Below, piece by piece: positions 49,459 through 60,700 of a DNA stretch of 64,000 bases. Source of the DNA: Botryosphaeria dothidea (lineage: Eukaryota; Ascomycota; Dothideomycetes; Botryosphaeriales; Botryosphaeriaceae); assembly GCA_011503125.2 (NCBI GenBank), contig WWBZ02000016.1, positions 2,914,001-2,978,000 on the forward strand, in the 5' to 3' direction. The notes beneath the pieces are model-generated. The model saw only the letters and a program-made list of their open reading frames with translations, was not told the origin of the DNA and made no database searches. The position numbers and the translations under genes are program-made. Numbering within the stretch: the stretch's first letter is position 1; each line of letters starts with the position of its first letter.

Positions 49459-50731
49459 GATGAGAAGTTGGTCAAGATGGTCTATCTCGTGAAGATGATG
49501 ATGATGGGAGTGAGTTGGAATCTTGTAGCCTGAAGTTTAGATGCGCACAGCATCTACCCGTTTATATAGATCTCAGTGACTGGAGTAGACGGCTTGGCAG
49601 TGGCATTTGGATGATGTTTTGGCGAGGGATCAATTGCCACTCGCGACTATGAGGACCGAGTACACGTAAGTCAACAAGAGGAAGGACATCGCCGCATGCG
49701 ATGCGGCCACTTTGTTTTTACGTCAGCAACGTATTTGGGCTGTTTTACTCTTTAGCCACTTAGCGTACCATGGCTAGTCCCTGACGCCTCTGGATACGAA
49801 AGTAGTTGAGTTCTGCAAACAGGGACTTGTATGAACCCATTCCAGAAGCGGCTGTTGACGAGAAATACGTTGCCGCCGTGAAACAGGTTATTCTGCTCTG
49901 TTTTCAAGGGAGAGAATTCATTTGTTGTCGTGAAAGCTTATTCGAGGCTGAATCTACATTTAGGTTCACTGACGTAAGTCTCAGAAATAGCGTTGTGGTT
50001 AGATCTGGGTCTGTACCTACTTTGCCGACTAGTATTACAGTCGTGCAGTTGGGTAACCTTCATCATTTGGACACTACATCGTCGTTCTCGGTCTGCTGCA
50101 AGAGGACCGCGTATTGTGTTCTCATGACGGCCCGATTCGTTTCCGATTCGTCATCGGAGCGCGAAAAGCGCGAAGCCCGAGGTTCCATAATCAACCATCC
50201 GCGAATGCGAAGACCGACTGTACCACAATGCTATAGGAGCTACCCGCCTAAATCTCGGTAGAAACTCACCGCAACTAGTTCATATAGCAGCTGTGTATTT
50301 GTGAGAATCACGTAAGGTAGGCCTTTTTCTTTTTAATTAATCCTGACTAAAGCGTGGGTGGAAGGAGGCCCTCAGGATCACATGATATCTCATCATCATA
50401 ACTCACTACTCTTGTAGCATCGCTAAGTTTCTCTAGTCACCCGGAATTTCCGGGCGCATTTGCATCCGCTCACTTTGCTGAAAAGCCCAACATTATCTTG
50501 CGAAACCGAAATTGAGGCCGACTTGAACTTACAAAAGTTCATCGAGCACTCAAAAACTTTCTGTAACGAGCGGGCCTCTGCCTCTAAGGATCCAAACACC
50601 AAAGAGGGAGAAAACCTGTCGAGGGGTTTTCCTTGAGTGGGTACAAGGAGAGGTACGCGAGAAACGAGTAGACGACTGAAGACTGAGCACTGCGTGCGAA
50701 GGCCTTGTTACCAATAGAGTCCAAATTCTAT

Positions 50732-51040
50732 TGTTGAAGTTGACCACACAGGTCAAAGCTATCTAAGGAGTGTGGTTTATATACACGTAGGAGAGTATCT
50801 ACAATCTGTATGCTCAGTAGGTGGGTTGCACTCAATGGCCTTTGGTCTTCTGAGCAGGGTGTTGTGACTGAGCAGGATGGCTCAGTGAGTTGGATCTGCT
50901 CAGACAGCCTTGGCAGTCTGAGCGGGTGGGTCCGGTTGAGCGCGAGGTCACGTGACCTCGGGTCTCTATGACCCCGACTTCTGTCGTTCCGGCGGGGCTG
51001 ATCCCTAACTTCCTCAACCTGTGGAGGCTGCGCCGTAACA
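50732..51040 (-). mobile_element. Possible solo or truncated copia-type LTR
   Basis: Read on the minus strand, the segment begins TGTTACGGCG and ends CTTCAACA, fitting the TG...CA ends of LTRs with TGTT/AACA inverted tips. Inside is a TATA-like GTGTATATAAACC (about 50785-50773). A few bases beyond its 3' end the minus strand reads CTATTGGTAACAAGG, which resembles the initiator-tRNA primer site of copia elements. No second LTR, no gag or pol frame and no 5-base target duplication were found, so this is tentative. Confidence 0.35.
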
Positions 51041-51147
51041 CTTTCATCTTCAGCCAAAAGGTCGCCCACCCCTGACACCATTCGTCCTCGTTGTTGCAGT
51101 CCTATGGGAACCGGCTTCATATCTGAAGTTCCACATACAGAGGGTAT

Positions 51148-51254
51148 TGCAGCCGACGGTTAGTGCCAAATGCGAAAATCAGTCAGGACTTTATCTGGCC
51201 TCTTGCTGAGAATATCATGTTCGGCGCTAACCGTTGACGGCAGCACCCGTCTGT
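51148..51254. repeat. Short inverted-repeat element sharing ends with 62.7 kb
   Basis: GCAGCCGACGGTTAGTGCC at 51149-51167 is matched in inverted form by GGCGCTAACCGTTGACGG at 51223-51240, running on as CAGCACCCGTCTGT to 51254. The same block, CGCTAACCGTCGGTTGCAGC then ACCCGTCTGT, occurs at 62717-62746. About 107 bases in all with no coding capacity, suggesting a small non-autonomous element or its remnant. Confidence 0.5.
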
Positions 51255-51698
51255 CCTGTCTCCTCCTCCAAAGCATTTTTTTAATCTTCCAACTATGCAT
51301 CCGCTACGGCTACGCCCTTGTATCTTCGATCTCAAACCTGGGACGGCGACAAGATAAGCATTAGCTTAGCTTTTATTAACCATCAAGCCCATAACCCGCT
51401 CATCGGGTAAGCGTCAGTTGCGGGAATGTCCCCGACGTAACCCGATTCGCTGGAGGGTTTAGGTTGAGGTTCTAGATTAGGCCCCTATGCCGTCATATTT
51501 GAGTTTTCGGAAATGGCCGAATGAACGGTTGCGGCAAAGGTACAGCTCTGGTCGCCAGCAAAGCATGCCGGGCTAAAGAAGAACCTCACGCTTATTCCCG
51601 TCGCTGAGCATGGGGTTTTAGGTTGCCAGTAAAGGGCTGAGAGGAGTCAAGGGTCTCCTTACTATATATAAGAGACTGGTGTACTATGTGGAAACACG

Positions 51699-51719
51699 TT
51701 TTTTTTTTAAAAAAAAAAA
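51699..51719. repeat. T10A11 homopolymer palindrome
   Basis: Ten T are followed directly by eleven A, a self-complementary run. A TATATATAAGAGAC element lies 30 bases upstream, flanked by GTCTC and GAGAC. It may simply be a poly(A)/poly(T) remnant in decayed DNA. Confidence 0.6.
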
Positions 51720-52249
51720 CCGCAGGTACGCAGGCAATTATTTCATAGAAACCACGATGATGCACACTTTAAAGCGTGTAATAATGCCCCATGGGGTACT
51801 GAGACAGGGGCCGGACCTCGATCTGTAGGATGAAAAGGCGTGGTGATGTGCATCTGGAACCGAAAAACATCTCCTTCATCGTCGCACTAACGCAGGATCC
51901 GTCTGTGGGCGCTTAACGCTAAAGGTGAGCTAAATTCGAGCCGGGCATTCCGAACCCTAGTATCCAATAACGCCAGATCGCTGAAAGGAACCAAGGTCAG
52001 AAAGTGACAGGAGGACATGAGTACGCGGAGGTTCCGCCATGCAAAGCCAACGGCTCCACAGGAATCTAGCCACCCATAACCTTCAGCAAGCCTTTTCCGC
52101 CAGTGACATTGCCTATCTACTATATTTCGAGGCGCGTAAGCAGGAGACTCTCCTGTGCAGGTACAATAAAGCCCCCACATTCACTCAAACCCGGCCCGAC
52201 TTACCTCAACCGCGCCTTTGTCTGCGGAACATCGAGATCAACCGTTACC

Positions 52250-53541
52250 ATGTCGGTTTCGATCATTGATCTCTTTGGGCCTCCACCCCCCGGGCTTGAC
52301 CTTTCAGAGGACCAATCGAGCAAGCTTATTACACCTGTTATTGTGGTTCTGGTCTTCGCAGTCGCTACCGTCACACTTCGCGTCATAACAAGAGTAACTA
52401 CGAAGTCTCAAAAGATGGAGGCTGACGACATACTGATTCTGTTTGGCCTAGTGCGCATTCACCCTGCTCTCTTGGTGCACACGCTGACACTAATTAGTTG
52501 TTCGCCTTTGGAAATGCCGCAACCGTTTTTGCCTGTATGTTTAAAGACGGAACGATGATTGAAGTTTGGCAGAAGCTGAAACGAACTATAGCATTATACT
52601 ATGATTGCGGTAAGCACGTCTGGGCACTTACTCTGGGCCAATTCGGTCATATACAAAAGGTAGACTTACCACAGCCCTCGCTCAATACGGCAGACTTATA
52701 TACTTTCAGGTTGTCTACGCCACCGCCCTGATCTACACGGTATCAGTGACCTTCACAAAAACGTCCATCATCCTCTATTACAGACGTATCTTCGGCTCCA
52801 GGATAGTCTTCTACATTGCGATATTCCTCATTACGGCCTACTTCATCACTCTCTTTGTTGTCATGAATACGGGGTGTCAGCCAACGGCATATCTTTGGGA
52901 GCAATGGACACATCCGGAGAAAAAGGGCAAATGCATACCCATGCTTGACTTTTAACTGGGAAACGGTATCGTTGCCGCGTCGATTGATATCTTCATCCTT
53001 CTCACGCCTGTATACCCCGTCTACAAGCTCCAGATGCGAGCATCCAAGAAATTCGCCGTCATTGGAATCTTTCTTCTCGGTGCCGTGTAGGTGTTTGCAA
53101 TCCGGCCTATTTGTTCTATCATTAACTTTCTCCAGCTCCGTTGGCGCAAGTATCGGCCGCATCATCTCCCTCCACAAGCTGGCCACAATGCGGGACCAAT
53201 CATGGGGCATCGCATCCGGCATATACTGGACGTGCGTCGAGCCTTGCGTCGGCATCATCAGCGCTTGCCTGCCAACTCTCGGACCACTGATCCGGCGATG
53301 GGGTGGCAAATTATCATCGCACTTCACCAACAGCTACGACAATGCTACGGGCGACCGAAGGCCCGTTCCTCATTCCGGGCCCCAGCAAGTCCCCGGATTG
53401 AATCCGTCTTACTCCGACGAATATGAATTGAGGAATGCAATCACCGGGACAGGGCGGAAGACGAACAGCGTTCGCACATCAGAAGACCTGGAGATGGCCG
53501 GGATAATTGTGACGCAGGAAATAAGCTTTACGCGGAAATGA
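52250..53541 (+). pseudogene. SAT4/PTH11-type integral membrane protein gene with internal stop
   Basis: Four exons, 52250-52450, 52498-52659, 52710-53086 and 53136-53541, would give 381 residues. The protein is of the fungal rhodopsin-like SAT4 group: short N-terminus (MSVSIIDLFGPPPPGLD), several helices, QKMEADDILILFGL, CGKHVWALTLGQF, the core TFTKTSIILYYRRIF, and CGCQ-like MNTGCQPTAYLWEQW. Exon three has an in-frame TAA at 52953-52955 in CIPMLDF-stop-LGNGIVAASIDIF, where the family has an aromatic residue, commonly Tyr; all downstream sequence stays in frame, including the last intron. Truncation there would leave 202 residues and remove the final helices. Some members are fungal surface receptors (Pth11), most are unassigned. 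The damage is one base change, so a sequencing error is an alternative. Confidence 0.72.
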
Positions 53542-55243
53542 TTGAAAGAATGCTCGAAATGAATGTATGATGTTCTCTTCTTTGTGCTTTCTGTAGTATC
53601 ATGAGTAGCCCCATACGCCTTGAGAAAGACCAGAACGGTTCTTGCTCAGCAGCCAAGTTTCTCAGACCATTCTTAACCCCCGGAGAAATTCACCATCACA
53701 GGCATCATAGTAAAATTTAGAGATTCGTTATCAGATTAAGATGAAGTTGTACATTGAGATTCAACAGGAACCTCCACATCTGTGTGCCTACGTTTTTGCT
53801 GAACACTATGCAAGTGATATCCTGGTCTGCCCCAGTGTCAGTCCTTAAGGCATCTGGTTACGATTTAAAGCCCCCCCGGCTACGTTGAGTGTAGGTGAGC
53901 GCGGAATCGTTGGATGAAGAGCTAAAATATGAGTTCAAGTGTCCCCGAGCGAGGCTAATCTGCGTCACTTGACCGGACTCAAGGTCGCCTGTGCAGGAAG
54001 TGATGCTTCCGACTACCACGAGAGCGTTTAAAACGCACCCCACCATCGCAGAACCCGGAATCTGCACAAGAAGAGTTATTTCTTGTAGGGATTCGCACTG
54101 GAAAGATGGTACTCGGTGTCCGTTTCCTTGCTCAGCCCATTCAACAGGCAAACTGTCGGCTTGGCTCGTCCAGCTGGAGCGGTTCAGGTTCCCAATGCCT
54201 TTTCTGGTAGAGAATGCTGTTCAGTATTTCTGGACAATGACGAAAATCGTCACCATGATCACACAATGTACCCTGTATTAATTAGGCATCCGCGATATCG
54301 AACCCTGTAAGAATCCTGACCTGTAGGTTGCTGAAGCGGATATACGCGTTCTGGCGCCCCACCAGCCAAGAGCCAATCCGAAAAGATGAGGACAGTCAGT
54401 CAAAAGTCGTTACTCAATTCTATCTGCATTCTAGAATCTTTAACTCAGGAAGCTCATCATTGTAATATCAAATTAGTATGTCTCTCCACGCGTCCACCCT
54501 ACCCTGTGACCGCAGTACAGCCGTGCTCCGCCGGCATCTCTGCTACCGTCGCCTGTAAAATACCTTCCTCCCGGATCCCAAACCCTCTTTTCCTCAAGCA
54601 AAGGCAATCCGCCTTCGCACTAGCGGAGTCCTGCTCTCCATATTGGAGCCCACCGACTTAATACCACCAAGACAAGGGGTTTGGCTGCTTGTCTCTTATC
54701 AGTGTGGCCACCCTTTTCTACCCCAGCACTCCGTTGTTCAGTCTCGTCCAGCCCGGAAGCAATAAAACTCCGATGGCGAGAAAAAAAAATAAGTGCAAGC
54801 CAGCATCATTACTCAACGAATGCTATCTTTAACCCGAAAGAATGGTGCAGACCGTCTTTATTTGAACCAGTACGTCAGTCCTCGAGCAGACGGGTGGCCC
54901 GGAAGACCTGTGGGTATTTTTGATTTCTCCGGAACAGGCAAAGTGCCTTCCCACTGCCATCGCCATTCCAGCCGACAGCAGTACGATAGGAGAATCATAA
55001 TATCTCAAAACGAGCTCATAGTAGGCTGCTGGATTGAAAAAAGAGATGGACAGGGCCTCTCTTCCCTTTTAATCCCTCCAGTCCCGAGTCCAACCGACAC
55101 AATTTCGTCATCAGCAGACCCACAGCACACATCAACAGCGAAATGCACATGATTCGACATCAAAATAGTCATTCCAACATTTTCCATTATCCAAACATAA
55201 TTAAGCCTGAGATGCTAGGCGTATCTTTCATCACACGACCATC
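53542..55243. other. Intergenic stretch, 1.7 kb
   Basis: 3' flanks of the SAT4-type and DPP V genes. I see short open frames but nothing conserved, and no clear repeat ends. The left part is AT-rich. Confidence 0.4.
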
Positions 55244-57705
55244 CTAAACCTTCAATCCCAGATCGCTCTCCCGATTCTGGAACGTCTCATCCTTGGTGCT
55301 CTTCGCATACTCGCTCTGCTCGCTCAATGTCGGGAGACCGACTCTGCTGTTGATCCAGTCAAACACAGCGGTATGCCACACCAGACTGTTCTCCGGCTTC
55401 AGAACCCAGTGGTTCTCATCGGGAAAAGACAGGAACGCGCTCTCCACGCCGCGGTTCTGCAGCACGTTGAACGCGGCCAGGCCCTCGGCAATGGTGAGAC
55501 GGTAGTCGAGCTCGTTGTGGATGATCAGGTGCGGCGTCGCCCACTTGTCCGTGTGCGCGCTAGGGTCCCACTCCAGCCAGCTCTCGCGGTTGTTCCAGAA
55601 CTTGCCCTCCAGATCGTGCTCGGGGAACCAAATTTCTTCCGAAGCGAGCTGCGACGCCATGCTGAAGACGCCGTCGTGCGTCACCAGCGCCTTGAACTTG
55701 CGGCCAAGGTCGTGGCCCTGGATCCAGTTGGTCATGTAGCCGCCGTACGACGCGCCCAGCTCGACCGCGCGGTCCGTGTCGACATACTTGAGGTTCTTCT
55801 CGATGTAGGTGAAGCCGTTGACAATGTCTTCGTAGGGGAGACCACCCCATTCGCCTTGGATGGCATCGGTCAGGGCCTTGCCGTAGCCAGTGGAACCAGT
55901 CGGGTTGGGCGCAACGACCACGTAGCCCTGCTCGGCGAAGACGAGAGGGTTCCACCGTGTGCTCCAGCTGTCCTCCCATGCACCCTGAGGACCTCCGTGG
56001 ATGAGGTAGGCGAGAGGCCAGGTCGAGTTGGCGGAGAAGTTTGACGGCACAATAACCCAAGCGTGGATCTTGGTACCGTTACCGGCGCCAGGGTACCAGA
56101 TCTCGGAAACCTGGCTGCGAGAAATGCCGAAGAGATCACCGTTCTTGGAGTTGGACGAAACCTGGACGGGCTCCTCACCGGGAGTCAGGGTGAAGTAGAC
56201 CGAGTTGTCAATCAGGTTGCTGCCAGAGATGAAGACATCGCCGTTGTCAAGAGCGTGGGCGTCAGAAACGGCACCATCGTTGAACATGAGAGTCGGCTCC
56301 TTGCTACTGGTGGAGTTGGACGAGGGTGTCGGGTAGGAGTACAGGGCGACACGGCCAATGTTTTCAGCAGTCAGGTACAGCGTCTTGCCATCAGTAGACC
56401 AGGCCACAGCCGACGGGCTACGGTCCCAGGAGCCCTTGTTATCCGGGGTGGAAAGAGCGTTGATGGTCGAGGCGGGCTTGGAAACGTCGGGAACAACAAA
56501 CAGCTGGAGCTTGTCGGACTCGTACTGAATCTCCCTCATGCGAAGGAAAGCCAAGGACTTGCCGTCAGGGGAGAAGACGGGAGAAGTGCTCTGGCCTTCA
56601 AAGCCGGTGGTCTCAACCTGGACAGGCGCCGGAGGAGTGGACTCAGTGAAAGTCGAAAGAGGAACGATGTAGACGTTGATCTTGGTGTAGATGGCAGGGT
56701 TGAGCTCAGGGTCCTTGGCAACAAAAGCAATGCCGCTGCTGCTAACATCAAAGTTGTCGGTGCCTCCGAAAGGAGGAACGGGGCTCTCAAGTTTGGTACC
56801 CTTGAGGGCGTTGGCAAGCGGAGACAGGCTGTACTGCTCGCCATCCTTGCTCAAAGTACCGTACCAGATAGCGTTGCGGTTAGGGGTGATGTAGCTGTCC
56901 CAGTGACGAACGAAAATGGCCTCGTAGTATCTGCCGGTGGAGGTGGCCGTAGAGGCCTTCTCCGAGTTGTAAATGGTGCCATCTGGCTTGGCCAGAGCAG
57001 TGATGGTAAAGGCAAACTTTCCATCACCGAGAGAAGCAACCTTAACGCTGCTGGCAGAGCCGTCAATGTTGCCGGCCGTGTAGTTGCTGCATCATGAATT
57101 AGCATTGGGCGCAAAATTTAAGCTTAAACGAACAATGATTTAGTAGAGGCAGAATGAGCAAACAATATCCACAACAGAGCTACCAGGAAATATGAATGCA
57201 ACTATTCTTCCAATATTTTCCATGATGCATTGCGGTATTTTGAGAAAGACTAAAGGCAATGCAAATGGTAATTTCTCGTGGTCTCTGACATGTGATACAC
57301 TTTTCCCATGACGAGGTAGGCATTAAAATCTACAACTCACCTGTTCACGAAGTCATCGTACGGACCAACAAGCACGTCGGTAGTACCATTGGCACCAGAC
57401 GAGAGGAGCAGAATGTCGGAGCCCTCAAGCCAAGTGGGCTCGGAAACGTCGCTGTTGTCGGTGATCAAGATGCTCTCGCCGGAGGCGACATCGAGCACGC
57501 GTACCTCGCTGGAGGACGAGTGGTCGGAGAACGAATAGGTAGAGACCGTGTACAGCACCTTGCTGCCATCGGGGTTGGGAACGCCAGCAGAACGGCGGGG
57601 GGCGCTGATCAGCACCTCGGGGGTGAACTTGGCAGCCTTGATGGTCATGGCCAGAAGGGCGAGGAGCAGGGCGAGATAGGACGAAAAGAGGCCTGCACGC
57701 GCCAT
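55244..57705 (-). CDS. dpp5: Dipeptidyl-peptidase V, secreted S9 serine peptidase
   Basis: Two exons, 57705-57341 and 57086-55244, encode 735 residues. A signal peptide starts the protein (LALLLALLAMTIKAAKF). A beta-propeller follows, with FSPDGKSLAFLRMR and AWSTDGKTLYLTAENIGR, and then an alpha/beta-hydrolase domain. The nucleophile motif is GASYGGY (S568); the other triad residues are D649 in NELDYRLT and H681 in PDENHW, spaced as in Aspergillus DPP V. The oxyanion-type YLIHGGPQGAWEDSWS block is also present. The enzyme is secreted, removes dipeptides such as X-Ala from peptides, and helps use external protein. Several N-x-S/T sites (FSANSTW, GANGTTD) agree with secretion. The intron is about 254 bases, long for this window. 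A minus-strand TATATATCG about 190 bases upstream could be a TATA box. Confidence 0.94.
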
Positions 57706-60700
57706 GGTGGAGGTTTGTTTAGCGTCTCTCCCCGAGAAGGCGATGGAATGGCAACGGGAAATGCGGACAGCTGACGACTGCTTGCTGCAGGGCGATTGCA
57801 GCCAAGAGACGGGAGCGGGACAGGGGAGAAGGGGGGAAGGGCGGTGGAAGGGGAGATCAAAAAGCAGACAGGCGAGCAGGGCGGCGGCGATATATAGTCG
57901 GACATGACAGCGTCGGTCTGCTTACCTCAATGACGAAGAAGATGGTAAATCCCGTGGACCAGGAACGTGGGTCCTCTGAACAGGCGAACGAACAGCACAG
58001 ATGGAAATGGACCAACAGCAATTAATCGGGAGCCGAAGCTTGTCTCGTTGCGGCAGCTGTTGTGTCTCTGGACGATGTAACGGTGCAAGCCGGGCTGCGG
58101 AGTAATCCTGCCGGCGGCGGGAAGCTATGGAGGGAAAATCCTGTACGACTGATAACCCGTGCGTTGTGAAAGCCAAGACTTTTGGGATGAGGAGATGATG
58201 AGATGAGAGGCGCGGTGATATACAGGTCCCAGGCGGCGCTGCTGGATGGGGAAGGTGCAAGACACAACACGAAGCGGGGGATGGCGTGCCTGCTGCCGTC
58301 GGAAGTTAGTTGTTGCCGCTTACGCACTCGCTGCAGCTTCCTGGGAATCCTACGCGGGGGCCTAGATTTGCCATTGAGCCTGCTGCTGGTGACATATGTC
58401 TTATTCCTGTGCCTCTGCCGCCGCCCGTCACCACCAACTCCCGCAGGACGCCGCCGGTGCTGTCGTCCCGGGGGGGGCAGAACAGAGCGCAAGCCCCGGC
58501 AATGAGAACAAAAGGCGGGCTTGGCAGGCGGGCAGCGATTTCCTAGCGCGGCCGGCCGGGGGCCAAGCTCCATCTTGACCCGCCGCTCCGCCTTCGCTAA
58601 CCGATCAAGCTCAAGGGCCGCGACCTTCTCGTTGAGTTCTCGCATGCAATATTCGCAATCTTTGGCCCATAGTCGCTCATCGCCGCGTGGGCTGAAGCGA
58701 TGCACAGCATGTAGGGCTGCGTAAGTAACTCCCGGCCAAGATTCGACCCCCGGACTCTTGTCAGGTACCGCCGCGTTGTAGCTTCCCGTAGCGTACTTGT
58801 TAATCTTTGCGTGTGTGAGTAGAGTTGTATTCAACCCCTTTCGTGTATCTTACGCCTTCATGCCTGCAGCCTACCACTTGATAGTGCATGGGATAGGAAA
58901 CCGTACCACAGTGAGACGCGGCTCCTGACGTCTTAGGGCAGGCATGCATTGAGTAGAGGATTCTAGAAGAAGGATGGAAGAGCTTTTGATGGCTGAGGGT
59001 GTGGTTGATGACGCGAGTGTGTGACAGTTTTCGTGCGACCGGAGTGTGGGTAGGCGCACAATTGGGCAGACTAGCAGCAACCATGCGATCAGCAGGTATA
59101 GGCAGCACACTCAGGGTACAGGCTGGTATGTACGAGTGTTTTAGCGAGATGCAAATAGTCGAGAAGGGAAGAGCAACTGCGGTAGCGAGAAGCAGGCGGG
59201 AGGAATGCGGCAGGGATGGGGATTTGCGGCTTGAAGCTGCAGGGCAGAAGGAGGCCTGGCTGCTGGCGGTCATTTTCGGACAGCAGATGCTGCAGCAGTT
59301 GCCTGATGACTCCTGCTCAGCTGGGCGTAGGATTGGCCGTGGAGGGACAGGCTGGAGTGCGTACGAGCGCGGGAGCGGGAAGTGGGTATCTGGAAGGCGC
59401 TGCGGTGCTACGTGAACAAGCAACTGCGGACCGGTTCGCGAGGGCCAGCCGCAGCATCATGACGAGTGATATGGTGGGGGCGCGGGATGCGGCGTCGGTG
59501 AGGGTGTGCTTTGGTGTTGTGCGACGTCAAAGGACCCAAGATCCGCGCGGAGAAAAGCGGTGCGGACGAATGGGAGAGCAGCGCGGCTGGAGCATCTGCA
59601 GAAGCCCTTCTCGCGCCCTGTGCCAGAACCCGGATCCAGCGAGTTGTTGATGAGGATGTGACGCTAGTTTTCTTCAATACAGAGATGTGCTGCGGGCGAC
59701 GGTCAGCAACGAATGCGGACAGAAGATCTCATCAAGAAAACGACGGGCAGTCGAAGCATTCGCCCAGTTACAGCTTCGACGACCCATGATATTGCATTTG
59801 CTGAAGCTAAGCGTCGGCTGCAGGACCCTCTGCGCGGATGGACGAGACGGCGCTCCTGCTGCAGGGCGACTGAGACAAGCGCATGACTCCCACAAGACGG
59901 ACGGGAGCCAGACTCAAGAAGGGAGAAGGCAGACGAGAATGCATCAAAAGACGAGGCAGACGATCAGCCAGGGCGAGAAAAGGGGCAGCCAAGGCGGGGG
60001 AGCGCGCCCAGGGAGAGACGGGCGTGGAGAAGGAAAAGCGTGGTCATTACGGGACTTCAGTGGCTATGATTGCCGTGTTGGAGAAGTCGCTGCTGCGCAT
60101 GCAGCAGCGTCAAGCCAGGAGCATCGGGCGATGATCCAGGAAGTAAGATGGCGACGCTCTGGCGCGGCGGACATCATTGCGATTATCTCCAGGGCCAGAT
60201 GAGGCAGCAAGGCCGACGTAGCTGGCACAGCCGGACAGAGCCTATTCCGAGGCGCGCGTGGGAGAAGTGGATAAGCTCGTGGAGAGAGAGAGAGGCTTCC
60301 AGTGCGCTCACACTCGTTCAGCAGTCGAGGTATAATGGTTGTGAGTGGCCAGAGGGCGGGGAGCAGCTACCACAACGGAAAGGGTAAGGTGCCGATCATC
60401 AGGCCCCCCGCGTAAAGCTGGGATCCCGGAGATGCGAAGCTGACGTGGCTTCGCGTTTGAAGGGCCTGAGGGAGAAGCACGCTGCCACAGGAGGGAGAGC
60501 AGACGGCGCTCCTCGCCCTGGCCGCGCGCCCTGAGATGACGATGGACGTTTTCTCGCGCCAGAACCGATTCGCGTGGTGCGCCTTCGACGCGACGCGTTG
60601 CGCGCATGCCCGGTCAGCCCGCTCGCTAAGGCACGCGTGCCCGGGCGAGGATCGGAAGCTTGTTGCGTCTTCTTGGTTTTCCGGCCAGGCTGGTGACGAT

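Larger units (their letters stand above)
49459..52249. other. Gene-poor, repeat-bearing stretch
   Basis: AT-richer than the flanks. It carries an LTR-like segment (50732-51040), an inverted-repeat element (51148-51254) and a T10A11 run (51699-51719). Near 50500-50560 a short frame (EADLNLQKFIEHSKTF) looks like a protein remnant but cannot be extended or identified. No intact gene is supported. Confidence 0.45.

Noticed and set aside
52602..52620. A GTAAGC that could be a donor in the SAT4-type gene
   Set aside because: It lies inside the conserved CGKHVWALTLGQF coding stretch, and the true donor (GTAGAC at 52660) restores the family sequence.
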